From Crenobacter intestini (GTDB lineage: Bacteria > Pseudomonadota > Gammaproteobacteria > Burkholderiales > Chromobacteriaceae): a stretch of 64,000 nt of DNA. Below are positions 18,451-26,398 of the stretch, one piece after another. Position 1 is the first letter of the stretch, and each line of letters starts with the position of its first letter. The stretch spans positions 1 to 64,000 of the forward strand of contig NZ_STGJ01000010.1 of assembly GCF_004919095.1 (NCBI RefSeq), read 5' to 3'. The notes beneath the pieces are model-generated. The model was not told the origin of the DNA, searched no databases, and saw nothing but the letters and a program-made list of their open reading frames with translations. Position numbers and translations under genes: made by a program.

Positions 18451-19386
18451 ATGAACTCGCTCGTGAAAATGCTGATGGGCACCGCCTTCGCGGCCCTGAT
18501 CGCCACCGGTTGCAGCAAGCAGGGTCCGGAAGCTTCGGCCGAGGCGTCCGCCGCCGCTGCCGACAGCGGCGTGCCGACCATTGGTCTGGCCGTCTCCACG
18601 CAGAACAACCCGTTCTTCGTCTCGCTCAAGCACGGCGCCGAGGAAGAGGCGAAGGCGCAGGGCCTGAACCTGGTCGTCGTCGACGCGCAGGACGACCCGG
18701 CCAAACAGATCGCCAGCATCGAGGACCTGATCCAGAAGAAGGTCAAGGTCATCCTGGTCAACCCGACCGACTCCGCCGCCGTGGTCTCCGCGGTGAAGGC
18801 CGCCAACGCCGCCGGCATCCCGGTGGTCACCCTCGACCGCTCGGTCGAAGGCGGCGAAGTGGTCGCGCATATCGCGTCGGACAACGTCGCCGGTGGCGAG
18901 ATGGCCGCGAACTTTCTGAAGGAAAAACTCGCAGGCCAGGGCAAGGTCGTCGAGCTCGAAGGCATCCCGGGCGCGTCCGCCGCGCGTGAGCGTGGCCAGG
19001 GCTTCCACAACGTGATCGACAAGGAAGCCGGCATCAAGGTTGCCGCCAAGCAACCGGCCGACTTCGACCGCGCGCGTGGCATGAGCGTGATGGAAAACAT
19101 CCTGCAGGGCCAGAAGGACGTCGCCGGCGTGTTCGCGCACAACGACGAGATGGCGCTGGGCGCGCTGCAGGCGCTGGAATCCGCCGGCCTGAAGGACGTG
19201 GTGGTGGTCGGCTTCGACGCGACCGACGACGCGGTCGCCGCCGTCAAGGCCGGCCGCATGGCCGCGACCGTCGCGCAGAAGCCGGAGCTGATCGGCAAGG
19301 CCGGTGTCGACACCGCCAAGAAGATCATCGACGGCGCGAGCGTCGAGAAGAACATCCCGGTTCCGCTGGAACTGGTCAAGCAGTAA
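18451..19386 (+). CDS. rbsB: Ribose-binding protein, predicted lipoprotein
   Basis: The protein has 311 aa. It is a type 1 periplasmic binding protein that captures ribose and presents it to RbsC: TIGLAVSTQNNPFFVSLKHGAEEEA, VVDAQDDPAKQIASIEDLIQK, TLDRSV, AHNDEMALGALQAL. Unusually for a Gram-negative RbsB, the N-terminus (KMLMGTAFAALIATGCSKQG) is a lipoprotein signal with a lipobox ending at Cys21, followed by an Ala/Ser/Glu linker, rather than a plain signal-peptidase I peptide. It should therefore be tethered to a membrane. It is the last gene of the operon and precedes a terminator. Confidence 0.93.
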   Translation: MNSLVKMLMGTAFAALIATGCSKQGPEASAEASAAAADSGVPTIGLAVSTQNNPFFVSLKHGAEEEAKAQGLNLVVVDAQDDPAKQIASIEDLIQKKVKVILVNPTDSAAVVSAVKAANAAGIPVVTLDRSVEGGEVVAHIASDNVAGGEMAANFLKEKLAGQGKVVELEGIPGASAARERGQGFHNVIDKEAGIKVAAKQPADFDRARGMSVMENILQGQKDVAGVFAHNDEMALGALQALESAGLKDVVVVGFDATDDAVAAVKAGRMAATVAQKPELIGKAGVDTAKKIIDGASVEKNIPVPLELVKQ

Positions 19387-19405
19387 GCGCTTGTCGCGTG
19401 CTTGC

Positions 19406-19434
19406 AAAAATGGCGCCCCTGCGGCGCCATTTTT
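19406..19434 (+). terminator. Terminator of the ribose operon
   Basis: AAAAATGGCGCC (19406-19417) pairs with GGCGCCATTTTT (19423-19434) across a 5-nt loop, 19 bases after rbsB. The A and T flanks make it usable in either direction. Confidence 0.88.
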
Positions 19435-19510
19435 GTTGACCTGACGCAATATGCATTGCGGGTTTCGGGTCTAGGCTGCGCGTTTTGCCCTGACTGGAAA
19501 GAAACACCCG

Positions 19511-19890
19511 ATGAAGGACATCTCGGTATTGGTGATCGGCGCCGGCGAGACCGGCGCGCCCTTGTTGACGCAACTGCTGGACGCGCCGTTCGTCGACGTG
19601 CGCGGCGTCGCCGACCTTAACCTCTCGCGGCCGGGCATCGCGCTTGCGCGTGCGCGCGGCGTGGCGTGGCGGTCAGCGACAACTTCGAGGCGCTGGTGGG
19701 CGGGCAGCCCGACCTCGACGTGATCATCGACGTCACCGGCGTGCCGGCGGTGCGCGAGCGCCTGCGCACGCTGATGCAGCAAGGCGGCAACACGCATACC
19801 GTGATCGTGCACGAGCGCGTCGCGCTGCTGATGATGTCGCTGGGGGCCGGACAACTGGTCGAGACCCGCCATGCCGAGAGCGGTTACTGA
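19511..19890 (+). pseudogene. Small NAD(P)-binding Rossmann protein, broken by a 5-bp duplication
   Basis: Two overlapping frames together make one protein of about 124 aa. The first (from 19511) reads ISVLVIGAGETGAPLLTQLL, a Rossmann G-x-G-x-x-G start, through ALARARGVA. The second continues SDNFEALVGGQPDLDVIIDV and TGVPAVRERLRTLMQQ to ETRHAESGY at 19890. The switch falls on GTGGCGTGGC (19661-19670), an exact tandem copy of GTGGC; removing one copy restores one frame. Oxidoreductase-like, but the reaction is unknown and homologues are not recalled with certainty. The defect could be a true mutation or a sequence error. Confidence 0.65.
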
Positions 19891-20347
19891 GCGCGGCTGG
19901 CGGCGGGCCGGGGCGCTGGCCGTCCTCATGATGGCGACGGCACCTACGTTCGCTGGCGCCACGTGCCTGCACGGCGAGGAAACCGTGTTTGCCTGCCGGA
20001 CCGTGCAGGGAAAGCGGATCGAGGTATGCGACGCCGGGCGCACCCTCAGCTATGCCTTCGGCCGTCCCGGGCAGCGCCCCGAGATCGTCCTGCGCGTGCC
20101 GCGCGCGGCGGCGTCGACTTGGCAGTGGCAGGGCGTCGGCCGTTATCTCTCGTACGCGGTCAACCTGCCCAACGGCAACACCGAGTACAGCGTGTTCTGG
20201 GGCATGGACCGCCTGAGCGATGGGCACGAGGTCGAAGCCGGCGTGCACGTGAGCATAGACGGACGTCCGGCCGCGACCGTGCGCTGCGCGCCCGGCGCCG
20301 CAATCGAGCAGAACATCGAGGGCATCGACCTGCGCGCGGCTGACTAG
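19871..20347 (+). CDS. Secreted hypothetical protein
   Basis: The protein has 158 aa. A positively charged start and hydrophobic stretch (RRAGALAVLMMATAPTFAGA) make a signal peptide, so the mature protein of about 130 aa is exported. It has several cysteines (CLHGEETVFAC, VCDAG, VRC) that could form disulfides, and a beta-rich pattern (VGRYLSYAVNLPNGNTEYSV). No catalytic motif is seen and the function is unknown. It overlaps the end of the broken Rossmann gene by 20 bases and converges with the exonuclease gene, overlapping it by 4 bases. Confidence 0.75.
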   Translation: MPRAVTERGWRRAGALAVLMMATAPTFAGATCLHGEETVFACRTVQGKRIEVCDAGRTLSYAFGRPGQRPEIVLRVPRAAASTWQWQGVGRYLSYAVNLPNGNTEYSVFWGMDRLSDGHEVEAGVHVSIDGRPAATVRCAPGAAIEQNIEGIDLRAAD

Positions 20348-20952
20348 CCGAAGCCGCGCCGTTTCAGCGCGAGGTAGAGCATCGCCGCGGTGATCGCGTC
20401 GCCCGCCGCGTCGTGGCGCGGCAGCGCCGGCACCTTCAATTCGTCGATCAGCGTCTGCAGCTTGAGGTCGACGTGGCTGTCCGGGTGCTGGCGGAACTTG
20501 TAGTCGTAGTAGCGCGCCGAGATCTCGACCTGCCGGTTGGGCAGCGTGCTGCCGATCAGCGGCTTCACGTACTTGTTGAGCACGGCGACGTCGAATTCCA
20601 GGTAGTAGCCGACCAGCGGCCGCCCGCCGATGAAGTCGAGCAGCCGGCCGACGGCGTCGGCCGGCGTGAGCCCCGCGCTCAGGTCGCGCGGGCGCAGCCC
20701 GTGCACGCTGACGTTTTTGGCCCCGGGCCGGTGTTCGGGGCGCACCAGCACGTCGAAGGTCTCGCTGGCGAGGATGCGGTTGCCGCGGATCTTCACCGCG
20801 CCGATCGACAGCAGCTCGGCCTCGCCGACGTTGAGGCTGGTCGTCTCGCAGTCGACGCTGACGAGCTCGTCCGGATGCTCGTCAAACAGCGCGAGGTAGC
20901 GATCGTCGCGCAGGCTGCGCTTTTGCCAGCCGCGCTTGATGGCGGCGAGCAT
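20344..20952 (-). CDS. DEDDh 3'-5' exonuclease (DnaQ/PolC-epsilon-like)
   Basis: The protein has 202 aa. It should remove nucleotides from DNA or RNA 3' ends with two metal ions. Motifs: Exo I SVDCETTSL (D-x-E), an Exo II region around LVGYYLEFDVAVL, and Exo III RHDAAGDA with the catalytic histidine and aspartate. It overlaps the preceding gene at TGATG (stop and start share one A), so the two are translationally coupled. Coupling of this exonuclease to a cNMP/CBS/DUF294 protein recurs in Proteobacteria; its substrate there is unknown. Confidence 0.87.
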   Translation of the reverse strand: MLAAIKRGWQKRSLRDDRYLALFDEHPDELVSVDCETTSLNVGEAELLSIGAVKIRGNRILASETFDVLVRPEHRPGAKNVSVHGLRPRDLSAGLTPADAVGRLLDFIGGRPLVGYYLEFDVAVLNKYVKPLIGSTLPNRQVEISARYYDYKFRQHPDSHVDLKLQTLIDELKVPALPRHDAAGDAITAAMLYLALKRRGFG

Positions 20953-22757
20953 CAGAAGCTCCCCAGCTTGAAGTGGTGGCGCAACTGCTGCTTGTAGCGT
21001 TTGACCACGGCGAACGCGTCTTTGAGCAGGTCGCGCTCGGGCGCGCTCAGGCGCTCGGGCGCGACCAGGTTGCCAGGCGCCTGGCCGTCCTCCAGCGCGG
21101 CAAGGCCGCTGGCAAGCCTGACCCCCAACAGGAAGGCCAGCGCCTCGCCGACTTCCTCAGCCATCTCCTCGCCGAGCACGCCCAGGCGGGCGAGTTCCAG
21201 CAGGCGCTCGTGCGTGTTGCACGCGTGCACGCCGTTTTCCAGCGCGAGCGCGCGGGTGCCGTGCACGATGGGGAAGATGCCGCCCTTCTTGAGGTCGAGC
21301 ACCGCCTGTCCGTCGGCCTCGCGGGTCAGCAGTTGCGCGAACAGGCCAAGCGGGGTGTCGAACTGTTCGATCGCGGCGGCGAAGCGCGCGTAGAACGCGG
21401 CGTCGTCGGCGACCAGCTCGCCCAACTGCGCCTTGGCCGCCGCGAGCAGGCCGGCGTCACCGGCGACCGCCTCGGCGTCGACGAAGATCGCGAGGTTCAT
21501 CAGCGCGTCGCCGGCCGGCTGCCAGGTCCACTGGCGCAACTGCCCGGCGAGTGCGCTTTCACAGAAGCGCCACGCGGCGTTGCAGACCATGATGCCGCCC
21601 GGGCAGGGCGGGTAGCCGAATTGTTCGAGCGCGGCCGAGAAGGCCTGGCATGTTGCTTCGACGCCGTCTGCGGGAAAGCCGTCGCGGATGATCAGCGCGT
21701 TGTCCTGGTCGGTCTTCAGGATCTGCTCGCCGCGCCCCTCCGACCCCATCACGACCAAGCAGCTGTTGGCGACGAGTTCGCCCGGCGCCACCAGCGCCCA
21801 GGTGCGCTCGAACAGCTGCGCGTTGAGCGTCTGTACCAGGCGCGCGAGCTGCACCGGCTTGACGCCGTGGCTGTTGAGGATGGACGTGAGGCGGGTGATC
21901 TGGCGCGCGGCGCCGGCGAGCTCGGCGAGGGTGGTGGCGCGCGCGATGCGCTGCGCGATCAGGTGCGAGTGGTTGGAGAAGTACGACAGCACGTCGACCT
22001 GCGACAGGATGCCGACCGCCTCGCTCCCCTCGAGCACGACCAGCCGGCGAATATTGCTGCGCGTCATCGTCAACAGCGCGTTGAACAGGAAGTCGTCGCG
22101 GCTGACGCTCGCCAGCTTGAAGTTGGCGAGCGCGGCAAGCGGGGTGTCGTAGGGGATGCCCTCGATGATCACCTCGCGAAAGTCGGTGGTCGTATAGATG
22201 CCGAGCCGCTCGCCGTCGCGCACCAAGAGCGACTTGACCTTGTTTTCCTTCATCGTGCGCGCCGCCTCGCGCAGGCTCAGGCTGCCCTCGACGCAGACCG
22301 GCGTGCGCAGTTCGACGTCGCCGACCGTGGCGGTGAGCAGGGTCTGCAGCTCGCGCGAGCCCGAGCGCTCCCAGAGTGCGCCGAACTTCTCGGAGACGCT
22401 GGCGAAGAAGTACGCGCCAAAGCGCAGGTTGCGCTCGGTCAGCGCGATGAGCGCCGCGCGCGGCAGGGACAGCAAGAGCGCCTCTTCGTGTACGACGAAG
22501 CGGTGGGCGGTGGCGCCGGTGACCAGCGCGCGCGCGTCGAACACGTCGTCCTTGCGGTAGACGCCGATCACCTCGTCGCCGGCCATCTCGCGCACGATGC
22601 CCTTGAGCACGATCCACAGCGCGTCGACCGTGTCGCCCGGGCCGAGGATGGTCTCGTCGTCGCCGAAGAACACGATGTCGGCCTGCGCCTCGAGGCTCTG
22701 GCGTTCGGCGGGTTCGAGCTGGTCGAACGGCGGATGGTTGAAGTCGAAACGGGTCAT
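20952..22757 (-). CDS. cNMP-binding / CBS / DUF294 nucleotidyltransferase-like protein
   Basis: The protein has 601 aa. Domain order: cyclic-nucleotide-binding-like fold (about 1-130), two CBS repeats (about 155-275; LLVRDGERLGIYTTTDFREV and RLVVLEGSEAVGILSQVDV), a GlnD-like nucleotidyltransferase core (about 330-380; VVMGSEGRGEQILKTDQDNALI with GS and D-x-D), and a DUF294 C-terminal helical region. The architecture suggests a nucleotide-sensing regulator that may transfer a nucleotide to a partner, but no substrate is established. It is the first gene of a coupled pair with the exonuclease. Confidence 0.88.
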   Translation of the reverse strand: MTRFDFNHPPFDQLEPAERQSLEAQADIVFFGDDETILGPGDTVDALWIVLKGIVREMAGDEVIGVYRKDDVFDARALVTGATAHRFVVHEEALLLSLPRAALIALTERNLRFGAYFFASVSEKFGALWERSGSRELQTLLTATVGDVELRTPVCVEGSLSLREAARTMKENKVKSLLVRDGERLGIYTTTDFREVIIEGIPYDTPLAALANFKLASVSRDDFLFNALLTMTRSNIRRLVVLEGSEAVGILSQVDVLSYFSNHSHLIAQRIARATTLAELAGAARQITRLTSILNSHGVKPVQLARLVQTLNAQLFERTWALVAPGELVANSCLVVMGSEGRGEQILKTDQDNALIIRDGFPADGVEATCQAFSAALEQFGYPPCPGGIMVCNAAWRFCESALAGQLRQWTWQPAGDALMNLAIFVDAEAVAGDAGLLAAAKAQLGELVADDAAFYARFAAAIEQFDTPLGLFAQLLTREADGQAVLDLKKGGIFPIVHGTRALALENGVHACNTHERLLELARLGVLGEEMAEEVGEALAFLLGVRLASGLAALEDGQAPGNLVAPERLSAPERDLLKDAFAVVKRYKQQLRHHFKLGSF

Positions 22758-22855
22758 GGCGGCACGCGATCCTGAGTTATCTCTCTAGCATAACTGCAGC
22801 TTGACCGCGTGGCCATCAGGGGCATGCCGGCTGTCTGGCCGGCGCAACAGCAAGT

Positions 22856-23629
22856 CTACGCGTCGCGGTACAGCGGCGTGCCGTCGCGGAACAGCACGAG
22901 TTCGCCCGGCGCGAGCGCGGTCCACGCCTCGTTGTCGGTCAAAGGCTGGGTCGCGATCACCGCGACGCGGTCGTTGGGGGTGGTCACCGTCGCGAAGTCG
23001 ACCGACACGTCGTCGTCGACCAGGTGCGCGGTGTTGAACGGCGCCTGGCGCACGATGAAGTGCAGGTGGGTCGAGCAGTGCGCGAACAGGAGCTCGCCGT
23101 TGCTCAGCATGAAGTTGAACACGCCGAAGGCGCGGATCTCGCGGGCGAGGCGGTCAAGCTCGGCGTACAGCGCGCCGGTTTCCGGCATCGCGCCCCACTT
23201 GTGGCGCAGCGTCTCCAGGATGTGGCAGAACGCGCGTTCGGAGTCGGTGCCGCCGACCGGCCGGTAGAAGTGGCCGGCGGGCGGGGCGAAAGACTTGAGG
23301 TCGCCGTTGTGCGCGAAGATCCAGTAGCGCCCCCACATCTCGCGCACGAAGGGGTGGCAGTTCTCCAGCCTGATCTCGCCCTGCGTCGCCTTGCGGATAT
23401 GCGCGATCACGTTCTCCGACTTGATCGGGTAGCGGCGCACCAGGTCGGCGACCGGCGACTCGCTGGAGGGCTTGTCGTCGAGGAACACGCGCACGCCCGG
23501 CCCCTCGAAAAAGGCGATGCCCCAGCCGTCGGCGTGGTGGTCGGTCAGGCCGCCGCGACGGTGGAACCCCTCGAACGAGAACAGGATGTCGGTCGGGGTG
23601 TTGCAGTTCATTCCGAGTAGCTGGCACAT
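22856..23629 (-). CDS. Class II glutamine amidotransferase (YafJ-like)
   Basis: The protein has 257 aa. After removal of Met, Cys2 (MCQLLGMNCNTPTD) is the N-terminal nucleophile of an Ntn-type glutaminase. The family pattern continues with FEGFHRRGGLTDHHADGWGIAFF, VIAHIRKATQG, ENCHPF and WIFAHNGDL. It should hydrolyse glutamine or amides; the acceptor and pathway are unknown for YafJ proteins. It stands alone and is divergent from the Ntn hydrolase at 23714. Confidence 0.9.
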   Translation of the reverse strand: MCQLLGMNCNTPTDILFSFEGFHRRGGLTDHHADGWGIAFFEGPGVRVFLDDKPSSESPVADLVRRYPIKSENVIAHIRKATQGEIRLENCHPFVREMWGRYWIFAHNGDLKSFAPPAGHFYRPVGGTDSERAFCHILETLRHKWGAMPETGALYAELDRLAREIRAFGVFNFMLSNGELLFAHCSTHLHFIVRQAPFNTAHLVDDDVSVDFATVTTPNDRVAVIATQPLTDNEAWTALAPGELVLFRDGTPLYRDA

Positions 23630-23713
23630 GGTGTCGGTACGGCGGTGGGCGCGCCCTTGTAATTTCGCGTTTCGGCCTGCATCTTACCGGTTTTGGACGC
23701 TTTGGGTGAGGGC

Positions 23714-24289
23714 ATGACGACCATAGTGGTGGTAAGGAAGGGGGGCGAGGTCGCGATCGCCGCGGACAGCCAGACGACGTTCGGCGACGACCAGAAGCTC
23801 TTGGCCGGTTACGACCTCCACCACGACAAGATCTTCAGCATCGGCGAGCACCACCTGGCGATCGCCGGCTCCGCTGCGCACGACCTGGTGCTGCAGAACG
23901 CTTTGCGCAGCCTGAAGAGCCGCGACCTCAAGAGCCGTGCCGGCATCTTCGAAACCTTCCGCAAGCTGCATCCCAAGCTGAAGGACCACTTCTTCCTGCG
24001 CCCGGAAGAGGAGGACGACGACCCGTACGAGTCGAGCCAGCTGATGCTGCTGCTGGCCAACCCTCACGGCATCTTCGGCGTCTACCCGATGCGCGAGGTC
24101 TACGAGTTCTCCCGCTTCTGGGCGATCGGCTCGGGCCGCGCGTTCGCGATGGGCGCGATGTATACCTGTTACGAAGACGACCTGAGCGCGGCGCAGATCG
24201 CCGAGCGCGGCATCCTCGCCGGCTGCGAGTTCGACCTGTCCTCGTCGCTGCCGATGTCGCTCTACACCCTACCGCTTAGCAAGGAATGA
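23714..24289 (+). CDS. HslV/proteasome-like Ntn hydrolase
   Basis: About 191 aa from the ATG at 23714 (GGTGAGG upstream). After Met removal Thr2 would be the nucleophile: MTTIVVVRKGGEVAIAADSQ, followed by GDDQKLLAGYDLHHDKIFSI, resembles the HslV/proteasome beta start. It lacks an adjacent hslU ATPase gene and differs from true HslV, so it is better described as a stand-alone proteasome-type peptidase of unknown target. Its stop lies 2 bases before the hslO start, so the two probably share an mRNA and a proteostasis role. Confidence 0.78.
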   Translation: MTTIVVVRKGGEVAIAADSQTTFGDDQKLLAGYDLHHDKIFSIGEHHLAIAGSAAHDLVLQNALRSLKSRDLKSRAGIFETFRKLHPKLKDHFFLRPEEEDDDPYESSQLMLLLANPHGIFGVYPMREVYEFSRFWAIGSGRAFAMGAMYTCYEDDLSAAQIAERGILAGCEFDLSSSLPMSLYTLPLSKE

Positions 24290-24291
24290 AC

Positions 24292-25182
24292 ATGAACCAC
24301 AAGGACACCCTGCAACGCTTCATCTTCGACGGCGCGCCGGTGCGCGGCGCGACGGTGCGGCTGGACGACGCCTGGCAGGCGGTGCTGTCGCGCCGTGCCT
24401 ACCCGGCGCCGGTGCGCGACGTGCTCGGGCAGATGATGGCCGCCTCGGCGCTGCTCGCCGCCAACCTGAAGTTCGACGGCACGCTGGTGATGCAGATCCA
24501 GGGCAAGGGCCCGCTCAGGCTGGCGGTGGTCGAGAGCAACAGCGACCGCACGCTGCGCGCGACCGCCAAGTGGGACGAGGTGCCGTCGCAGGTCACCTCC
24601 CCGCGCGAGCTCTTCGGCGAACACGCGCAGTTCGTGATCACGCTCGACCCGCGCCAGGGCGAGCCGTGGCAGGGCATCGTCGCGCTAGAGGGCTACTCGA
24701 TCGGCGCGATGCTTGAGAACTACATGCAGCGCTCCGAGCAGCTCGACACCCGGCTGATCCTCGCCTCCGACGCGGGCGCCGCAGCGGGCCTGTTGCTGCA
24801 GCGCCTGCCGGACGGGCACGGCGACGCCGAGGGCTGGCAGCACGTCAAGGTGCTAGCCGACACCCTGTCGAGCCAGGAGCTGCTCGAGTTACCCGGCACT
24901 GAGGTGCTGCACCGCCTCTACCATGACGAGGCGCTGCGCCTCTTCGACGCCGAGCCGATGGCGTTCGCCTGCAACTGCAGCCACACACGCGTCGGCGACA
25001 TGCTGAAGATGCTGGGCGGCGAGGAAGTCGCGCACGTGATCCTCGAGCAGGGGAGTGTCGAGATCACTTGCGACTTTTGCAACCAGAACTACGTGTTCGA
25101 CCACGACGACGTGACCGAACTGTTCGGCGCCGACGTGGTCGGTGCGGTGAAGGCCGCTGGCGACGGCGATGTCCGCCACTGA
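24292..25182 (+). CDS. hslO: Redox-regulated chaperone Hsp33
   Basis: About 296 aa. Hsp33 is a cytoplasmic holdase switched on by oxidation when its zinc centre opens. The C-terminus has the four zinc cysteines as C-x-C (FACNCSHTRV) and C-x-x-C (CDFCNQNY). The N-terminal domain has VRGATVRLDDAWQAVLSR and FDGTLVMQIQGKGPL. Of two nearby ATG codons (24286, 24292), AAGGA at 24281-24285 fits the second. It is co-directional with the Ntn hydrolase and its end overlaps the next regulator by 14 bases. Confidence 0.95.
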   Translation: MNHKDTLQRFIFDGAPVRGATVRLDDAWQAVLSRRAYPAPVRDVLGQMMAASALLAANLKFDGTLVMQIQGKGPLRLAVVESNSDRTLRATAKWDEVPSQVTSPRELFGEHAQFVITLDPRQGEPWQGIVALEGYSIGAMLENYMQRSEQLDTRLILASDAGAAAGLLLQRLPDGHGDAEGWQHVKVLADTLSSQELLELPGTEVLHRLYHDEALRLFDAEPMAFACNCSHTRVGDMLKMLGGEEVAHVILEQGSVEITCDFCNQNYVFDHDDVTELFGADVVGAVKAAGDGDVRH

Positions 25183-25924
25183 CGCTTGCTCTAGCTCAGA
25201 GACCCGCGCGGTGGTCGAGCGCTACCACCGCGCGTGGGAGGCGCTCGACGCCGACGCGGTGGTGGCGCTCTACCACCCCGATATCCGCTATCACGACTTG
25301 TACGGTCACGGCGTACTCACGTTGCCGGCCTTGCGCGACTACGTGCTCGACTGCCTGCCCTCCGGCGCGGGCGAGTCGCTTGAGGATACCGACCGCATTC
25401 GCGTCGACGGCGACACTGCCTTCTTTCAGTACTGCTACACGGTCAACCGCGGCGTTACCGGTGGCCGGCTGACCCGCTTTCACGGCAGCGAAATGGTCCG
25501 GGTGCGTGACGGCCTGATTATCGAGGTCAGGGTGTACAACGTAGTCGCCGAGCAGGGTGTGGCGGGCGGCGCCGGCCGACTTGGCCTATCGCCGATCCGC
25601 GTGGCACGGCTGGTGGCCGACCTGGAAGACTACTTCGCGAGCCGGCGACCCTACCTCGACCCTGGTCTCGACCTTGCTGCGGTCGCTGACGCGAGCGGCT
25701 ACACCCGCAACCAGATCTCCCACGCGCTCAACCACGTGCTGGGCGTGAGCTTCTATACCTACCTCTCCCGCGCGCGCGTCGCCCACCTGCTCTCGCTGCC
25801 CGCTGCCGAACGCCCCAAGGGCGCGCTCGCGATGGCGCACGCCGCAGGCTTTTCCTCCACCTCGACCTTCTACAAGGCCTTCCGCGAAGCGACCGGTACC
25901 ACCGTGCAGCGTTACTTCGGCTAG
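25169..25924 (+). CDS. NTF2/SnoaL-like domain fused to an AraC-type DNA-binding domain
   Basis: The protein has 251 aa. Residues about 10-130 look like an NTF2/SnoaL-like fold (ERYHRAWEALDADAVVALYH, DTAFFQYCYTVNRGVTGG, GLIIEVRVYNVVAEQG), the cone-shaped pocket of small-molecule cyclases and isomerases. Residues about 145-250 are a helical AraC-type module (LAAVADASGYTRNQISHALN, AGFSSTSTFYKAFREATGT). The plausible reading is a transcription factor whose ligand sensor is an NTF2 pocket. It overlaps hslO by 14 bases and lies directly before the polyamine island, whose first genes it might control. Fully novel or known architecture cannot be decided here. Confidence 0.75.
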   Translation: MSATDACSSSETRAVVERYHRAWEALDADAVVALYHPDIRYHDLYGHGVLTLPALRDYVLDCLPSGAGESLEDTDRIRVDGDTAFFQYCYTVNRGVTGGRLTRFHGSEMVRVRDGLIIEVRVYNVVAEQGVAGGAGRLGLSPIRVARLVADLEDYFASRRPYLDPGLDLAAVADASGYTRNQISHALNHVLGVSFYTYLSRARVAHLLSLPAAERPKGALAMAHAAGFSSTSTFYKAFREATGTTVQRYFG

Positions 25925-26011
25925 GCGGATTTCGCGCGGTCCCGCGCGAACGACATGGTGCGATCCCCCCCCTTAATATATGCGTATGGTCTAGAGAAGG
26001 GAGGGGAATGC

Positions 26012-26398
26012 ATGTTGCCGGATTTCGTCAGGGTAGTGAACCGGGCAGGACAGCCCGCGGCCGAGGAGTATTGCGACGCGCCCGAACTGGTGTTGGGTGG
26101 GCAGCCGCTGCTGCGGCTGTGGCCGCTCTTCGAGCACCTCTCCGGCCAGGCCGGGCTATGGTCCTCCGACGAGTACAGCAAACGCAAGGTACTGCCTGAT
26201 GAGTACGAATTCTGCCTTCTGCTCTCCGGGCGGGTCCGCATCGCCGACGTTGCGGGGTGCAGCGTCGAGTTCGGCGCCGGCGACGCGTTCTTGCTCGAAC
26301 CAGGTTTTGACGGTAGTTGGACTTCGCTCGAGCCGGTGCGCAAGTTCTTCATGATGATGCCGGCGCAAACTCCGCCACTTTGGATGGCGCCCGTATGA
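26012..26398 (+). CDS. Cupin-domain protein (DUF861/EutQ-like)
   Basis: About 128 aa from the ATG at 26012 (GGGAGGGG upstream at about 25998-26005). A single small beta-barrel domain is indicated by DEYEFCLLLSGRVRIADVAG and VEFGAGDAFLLEPGFDGSW, the (R)HxxF-less cupin type found beside PuuB/OrdL-like oxidases. The exact role is unknown, perhaps binding a polyamine or amine product. Its stop overlaps the start of the flavoenzyme gene (ATGA), indicating coupling. An AT-rich TTAATATATGCGTATGGT stretch at about 25973-25990 may hold its promoter. Confidence 0.78.
   Translation: MLPDFVRVVNRAGQPAAEEYCDAPELVLGGQPLLRLWPLFEHLSGQAGLWSSDEYSKRKVLPDEYEFCLLLSGRVRIADVAGCSVEFGAGDAFLLEPGFDGSWTSLEPVRKFFMMMPAQTPPLWMAPV

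Noticed and set aside
15966-19430. A 1154-codon minus-strand open frame opposite the ribose operon
   Set aside because: It is the antisense shadow of rbsA/C/B in high-GC DNA; composition is His/Asp/Arg-rich with no motif.
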